NCBI GenBank assembly: GCA_030642005.1 | Contig: DAOWOP010000004.1 | Coordinates: 1-36,100 of the forward strand | Direction of reading: 5' to 3' | DNA: 36,100 bases | Origin: Planctomycetales bacterium | GTDB lineage: Bacteria; Planctomycetota; Phycisphaerae; SM23-33 | Shown here: positions 32,848 through 36,100 of the stretch, piece by piece | Numbering within the stretch: the stretch's first letter is position 1 | Layout of the letters: the number at the start of each line of letters is the position of its first letter | Notes under the pieces: generated by a model | The model's input: the letters and a program-made list of their open reading frames with translations, nothing else | Databases searched by the model: none | What the model was told of the DNA's origin: nothing | Translations under genes and position numbers: made by a program

Positions 32848-33242
32848 AGCAGTCTAGTTTCCCCCATTGGGGGTGTAAAGGATTTCTTCTGTTTGCATTA
32901 ACAGAGGTGTGTGCCCGGATTTTCCGGCTTCTGTGCAACTGACAGGTTAAGCAGGCAGGCCTGCCTTTGTAGTGGTAAAGAGAATGTTGAATATTGAACA
33001 GAAGAATGTTGAATTTCGAAGTGAAAGGAAGAAAAAGAAGATAAACGAAACCCAAAACGCGGATTCAGAGTCTCTTTTTCTTTCTGTTACTTCGAAATTC
33101 AAAATTCTTCTGTTCAACATTCATTATTCAGAAAAAAAGGTGGACCCGCCCCGGCGAATTTGTCCCTTGTCATCGTCGTCGTTGGCGCGTATGTTCTGGT
33201 GGAGATTATCGGAACTTTCACAGATAAGAGGCTTTATTCAAG
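32848..33242. other. divergent intergenic region, AT-rich repeat
   Basis: Holds a perfect 14-bp palindrome AGGCAGGCCTGCCT (32953-32966), the long AT-rich inverted repeat at 32982-33129, and a short frame ending in ATGA at the epimerase start (33160-33246). No intact gene is seen. The track ORFs at 32822-33055 (-) and 32972-33334 (+) are the two strands of the repeat. Confidence 0.55.
32982..33129. repeat. large AT-rich imperfect inverted repeat (MITE-like)
   Basis: Arm 1 32982-33022 (GAATGTTGAATATTGAACAG...) and arm 2 33089-33129 (...CTGTTCAACATTCATTATTC) match in reverse complement at 37 of 41 positions. They extend further inward with A/G-rich and C/T-rich tracts (33023-33040, 33069-33088). 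Loop about 28 nt. Very different base composition from the genome. Confidence 0.8.
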
Positions 33243-33246
33243 ATGA
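33160..33246 (+). pseudogene. possible remnant of a small membrane protein ending at the epimerase start
   Basis: TTG TCC CTT GTC ATC encodes LSLVIVVVGAYVLVEIIGTF followed by TDKRLYSR and TGA. The stop overlaps the ATG of the next gene (ATGA), a layout typical of coupled genes. No Shine-Dalgarno or normal start precedes it, and just upstream lies the AT-rich inverted repeat. It may be the 3' end of a gene whose 5' part was displaced. Chance is also possible. Confidence 0.3.
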
Positions 33247-34205
33247 ACGTATTGATTACAGGCGGGGCGGGTTTCATCGGTTCGCATCTGGCCGAAGCGA
33301 TGCTGAACGCAGGCCACGGCGTTACCGTCGTTGACGACCTATCGACAGGCTCGTTTGAGAATATCAGCGCACTGGCCGGACAAAAGGGTTTCCAGTTCGT
33401 CCGAGAGTCCGTCCGCAACGACACCACCATGGCCGTGCTTACCGACCGCTGCGACGTGATATTTCACCTTGCCGCCGCCGTCGGCGTCCAACTTATCGTC
33501 GATAAGCCGGTTCACACCATTGAGACGAACATTCACGGCTCGGAGGTGGTCTTGAACCTCGCCAACAAGTTCGGGCGGAAAATCTTCGTCGCCAGCACGT
33601 CCGAGGTGTACGGCAAGAGCGACAAGGTTCCCTTCAGCGAGGACGACGAATCGGTCCTGGGGCCTACGCGGTTCACGCGATGGTCTTATGCGTGCAGCAA
33701 GATGGTCGATGAGTTCCTGGCCTTGGCCTATCACGACCAGTTCGGCCTGGAGACGGTTGTCGGTCGGCTTTTCAACACCATAGGCCCGCGCCAGACGGGC
33801 GCTTACGGCATGGTCGTGCCGAGGTTCGTCCGCGCGGCGGTGCGGGGCGAACCGCTGGAAGTCTATGGCACGGGCGACCAGAGCCGATGCTTCACGAACG
33901 TTGCGGATGTCGTCGGTGCGTTGATAAAACTGATGGATTGTCCCGAAGCCGTCGGACGGGTCGTCAACATCGGCTCGGTCGAACTGATTACCATCGCCGC
34001 CTTGGCCGAGAAAATCATCGCAATGACCGGCTCGAAAAGCGAAATTCGCCGCCTGACCTACGAGCAGGCCTATGGCCGGCCTTTCGATGACATGCTCACG
34101 CGAAAACCCGACCTGACCAGGATCAAGAGGCTGATAGGCTACGAACCAGGATATTCGCTGGACGAAACGCTCCGGCAGATAATCGAGTACGAAAAAGACA
34201 GGTAG
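33243..34205 (+). CDS. NAD-dependent nucleotide-sugar epimerase/dehydratase
   Basis: 320 aa, ATG at 33243. Extended short-chain dehydrogenase: TGGAGFIGSHL (NAD-binding, residues 6-16), VVDDLSTG (29-36), IFHLAAAVGV, ASTSEVYGKSD (catalytic Ser/Thr region), WSYACSKMVDE with the YxxxK pair, and RLFNTIGPRQTGAYGMVVPR. The last motif and DDMLTRKPDLTRIKRLIGYEP match enzymes such as UDP-glucuronate decarboxylases and UDP-glucose epimerases acting on sugar nucleotides for surface polysaccharides. GalE-type versus decarboxylase cannot be decided by eye. An activator gene follows 84 bp downstream on the same strand. Confidence 0.85.
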   Translation: MNVLITGGAGFIGSHLAEAMLNAGHGVTVVDDLSTGSFENISALAGQKGFQFVRESVRNDTTMAVLTDRCDVIFHLAAAVGVQLIVDKPVHTIETNIHGSEVVLNLANKFGRKIFVASTSEVYGKSDKVPFSEDDESVLGPTRFTRWSYACSKMVDEFLALAYHDQFGLETVVGRLFNTIGPRQTGAYGMVVPRFVRAAVRGEPLEVYGTGDQSRCFTNVADVVGALIKLMDCPEAVGRVVNIGSVELITIAALAEKIIAMTGSKSEIRRLTYEQAYGRPFDDMLTRKPDLTRIKRLIGYEPGYSLDETLRQIIEYEKDR

Positions 34206-34289
34206 GCTCCGACGAAGCCCGTCAAAGGCGGATAAACTCCACGGAGTCCCGGCAATTCAGATGAACGTTATATGCAGGATGGCGACTGT

Positions 34290-36100
34290 ATGAAGTGTTA
34301 CATAGGAATAGACATCGGCGCGATCAGTATCACGTCGGCTGTGATGGTCGATGACGCCGATGGTCTTGCGTTGCCCGACGGGCAGTTCACATTCGCCGGA
34401 AATATCAACGGCGCCCGCCTCTGGTTCGGCAAGTATCGCCGGACACGAGGTCGGCCCGTCGAGGCCGCTACGGACATCCTGGAGCAGGTCATCGCCGTCG
34501 TCGGCGCCGACAACGTCGCCGGCGTCTGCCTGACCGGTTCAGCCGCCCGGCTGGTGGCCGAAAAACTCGCCGCCGAGACTGTCAACGAATTCAAGGCCAT
34601 TACCCTGGGCTTATCGGCGATGAGCATTCAGACCCGCACCGTATTCGAGATGGGCGGACAAACCAGCAAATACCTGCTGCTGGACAGCGCCGCAGAGGGC
34701 TACTCCATCGCGGATTACGCCACGAACGGCGACTGCGCCGCCGGAACGGGCGCTTTCATAGACCAGCAGGCGGGCAGGCTTCAGTTCGCCGTCGAGGACG
34801 TCGGGCGGATCGCCCTTGAGACCGAACGAACCGCCCAGATCGCCGGGCGGTGCAGCGTCTTCGCCAAGAGCGACATGATCCACGCCCAGCAGAAGGGTTA
34901 CACGCCGGGCGAGGTTTTGGCAGGTCTGTGCCGGGCAGTGGCGAGGAACTTCCGAATGGCGGTCGTCCGGTCGCATCCGGTCGAGCCGCCCGTAGCGTTC
35001 ATCGGCGGGCTGGCGGCAAACGCCGCCGTCGTTCGCGCGATGCGAGAGGTATTCGAACTGGATGACGGCGATTTTATCGTCCCGGACGCTTACGCCCATC
35101 TCCCGGCAGTCGGAGCCGCCGCGGCATCCCGGCGGCGGGGGCCGAGGGAGGACTGGAGTCTCGCGGTGCAGATGGAGCAGATTCGCTCTGCCTCCGATGC
35201 CGCCGGAGGAAACTTCCCCACCGCCGAACCGCTCAGCACGCACCGATTAGTGCTGCTGCGGGACCAGGTCGAGCCGGTCGAGCTGCCCTACGGCGACGAG
35301 AAGATAGATGCATACCTCGGCATCGACATCGGGTCGGTCTCCACCAACCTGGTCGTAATCGACTCGTCCGGCGGGGTCGTCAAGGAGATATACACGCGTA
35401 CGCAGGGTCGGCCCATAGAGGTCGTCTCGGCGGGACTGGCCGAGATTGCCGAGGCGATCGGCCAGAGCGTTGTCATTCGCGGCGTCGGAACCACCGGCAG
35501 CGGACGCGAACTTATAGGCCAACTCGTCGGGGCAGATACGATTAACGACGAAATCACCGCACACAAGACCGGAGCGACCTTCGTAGGTCAGACGATGCTC
35601 AACGGGCGAGTCCCGGACACCATCTTCGAAATCGGCGGGCAGGATTCCAAGTTCATAAGCCTCCAGGACGGCGTGGTTGTCGATTTCACCATGAACGACG
35701 CGTGTGCCGCCGGGACCGGCTCATTCCTGGAAGAACGGGCCGAAGAACTGGACATATCCATCATCGACGAGTTCGCCGAACTCGCCCTTTCCAGCGGCGC
35801 GCCGATCCGCCTGGGCGAGCGGTGCACGGTCTTCATGGAGCGGGACGTCGCTGACTACATGCAGCGCGGCGCAGACAAGGCCGACCTGGTGGCCGGACTG
35901 GCCTACTCGGTAGTCTATAACTACATTAACCGCGTTGTCCGAGGCCGGCACATCGGCGAGTGTATCTTCTTCCAGGGCGGGACGGCCTACAACGACGCGG
36001 TGGCGGCTGCCATGTCGGCGGTGCTGGACAAGGAGATTATCGTCCCGCCCCATAACGGCGTGATAGGCGCTATCGGCGCTGCGATGCTGGCCAGAGATAA
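34290..36100 (+). CDS. 2-hydroxyacyl-CoA dehydratase-type activator, two BadF/BadG/HgdC ATPase domains, partial
   Basis: Open for 603 codons to the right edge; ATG at 34290 with AGGA about 10 nt upstream (ATG at 34272 also in frame). Two copies of the ASKHA-type activator fold are present. The first has YIGIDIGAISITSAV, FEMGGQTSKYL, CAAGTGAFIDQQA and GRCSVFAKSDM; the second has YLGIDIGSVSTNLVV, FEIGGQDSKFI, CAAGTGSFLEERAEEL and GERCTVFMERDV. In HgdC-type proteins the two such cysteines of each subunit hold a [4Fe-4S] cluster that reduces the dehydratase at ATP expense. The duplicated ATPase makes this one of the very large (usually >1000 aa) CoA-substrate-type fusions with a C-terminal dehydratase-like half, which would lie beyond the window. 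The chemistry is oxygen-sensitive, consistent with an anaerobe. Confidence 0.85.
   Translation, partial: MKCYIGIDIGAISITSAVMVDDADGLALPDGQFTFAGNINGARLWFGKYRRTRGRPVEAATDILEQVIAVVGADNVAGVCLTGSAARLVAEKLAAETVNEFKAITLGLSAMSIQTRTVFEMGGQTSKYLLLDSAAEGYSIADYATNGDCAAGTGAFIDQQAGRLQFAVEDVGRIALETERTAQIAGRCSVFAKSDMIHAQQKGYTPGEVLAGLCRAVARNFRMAVVRSHPVEPPVAFIGGLAANAAVVRAMREVFELDDGDFIVPDAYAHLPAVGAAAASRRRGPREDWSLAVQMEQIRSASDAAGGNFPTAEPLSTHRLVLLRDQVEPVELPYGDEKIDAYLGIDIGSVSTNLVVIDSSGGVVKEIYTRTQGRPIEVVSAGLAEIAEAIGQSVVIRGVGTTGSGRELIGQLVGADTINDEITAHKTGATFVGQTMLNGRVPDTIFEIGGQDSKFISLQDGVVVDFTMNDACAAGTGSFLEERAEELDISIIDEFAELALSSGAPIRLGERCTVFMERDVADYMQRGADKADLVAGLAYSVVYNYINRVVRGRHIGECIFFQGGTAYNDAVAAAMSAVLDKEIIVPPHNGVIGAIGAAMLARD

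Noticed and set aside
31588-32901. 437-aa plus-strand ORF
   Set aside because: Antisense of the sugar-binding protein gene, which has a signal sequence, Shine-Dalgarno and coupled overlap with its permease.
32972-33334. 120-aa plus-strand ORF over the AT-rich repeat
   Set aside because: Coded mainly by the inverted repeat and overlaps the well-supported epimerase start in another frame.

Overview
The window looks like a chromosome segment of an anaerobic or facultative member of the Planctomycetota, most likely the Phycisphaerae side. The evidence is indirect. The backbone is G+C-rich (41 of 60 bases on the line starting at 3481). There is a PEP-CTERM protein, an NfeD/flotillin cluster, a signal peptidase I with a very large insert, Ser/Pro/Ala-rich linkers in secreted proteins, and a large two-domain 2-hydroxyacyl-CoA dehydratase-type activator. 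No rRNA, tRNA, CRISPR array, integrase or intact insertion sequence was found by reading.

Layout. 1-1808 (-): a GH20-type glycosidase running off the left edge, divergent from an nfeD (long) - nfeD (short) - floA - small membrane protein cluster (1968-8145). That cluster is split at 4090-5817 by an AT-rich restriction-modification pair. 8228-10441 is a secreted beta-helix/FN3 protein and 10641-12590 is transketolase. On the minus strand, 12617-13782 holds a Gp37/Gp68-type three-Cys protein with a 5'-truncated TcmP partner, followed by trpG/pabA. 14556-15803 is a secreted coiled-coil/TPR-like protein and 16009-16647 a PEP-CTERM protein. A minus-strand block follows: lepB, a beta-class DNA methyltransferase, lptB and a SAM methyltransferase (20957 down to 16665). 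pyrE is at 21200. A second lower-GC cassette (TIGR04255-like plus two small proteins) spans 21882-23523. Then come a Cys-rich membrane protein (-), a secreted protein (-), a dimeric dUTPase-like protein (-), a small hypothetical (+), asnB (+), a three-gene sugar ABC importer (-), a nucleotide-sugar epimerase (+), and the activator, which runs off the right edge.

How it fits together. Most genes are housekeeping or envelope functions: polysaccharide degradation and uptake, membrane-domain organisation, protein export and LPS transport, pyrimidine and central carbon metabolism. Three short modules with visibly lower G+C sit between these genes: the R-M pair, the TcmP/Gp37-Gp68 pair, and the TIGR04255 trio. 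They are the likeliest horizontally acquired, possibly defensive or phage-related parts. The intergenic spaces are unusually rich in palindromes and inverted repeats of several distinct families (7541, 13786, 24104-24360, 26017-26100, 26810, 29236-29375, 32982-33129). One family is a pair of hairpins with an identical 11-nt loop and a stem that differs by compensatory changes. All functions come from reading motifs in translations; no database search was possible.
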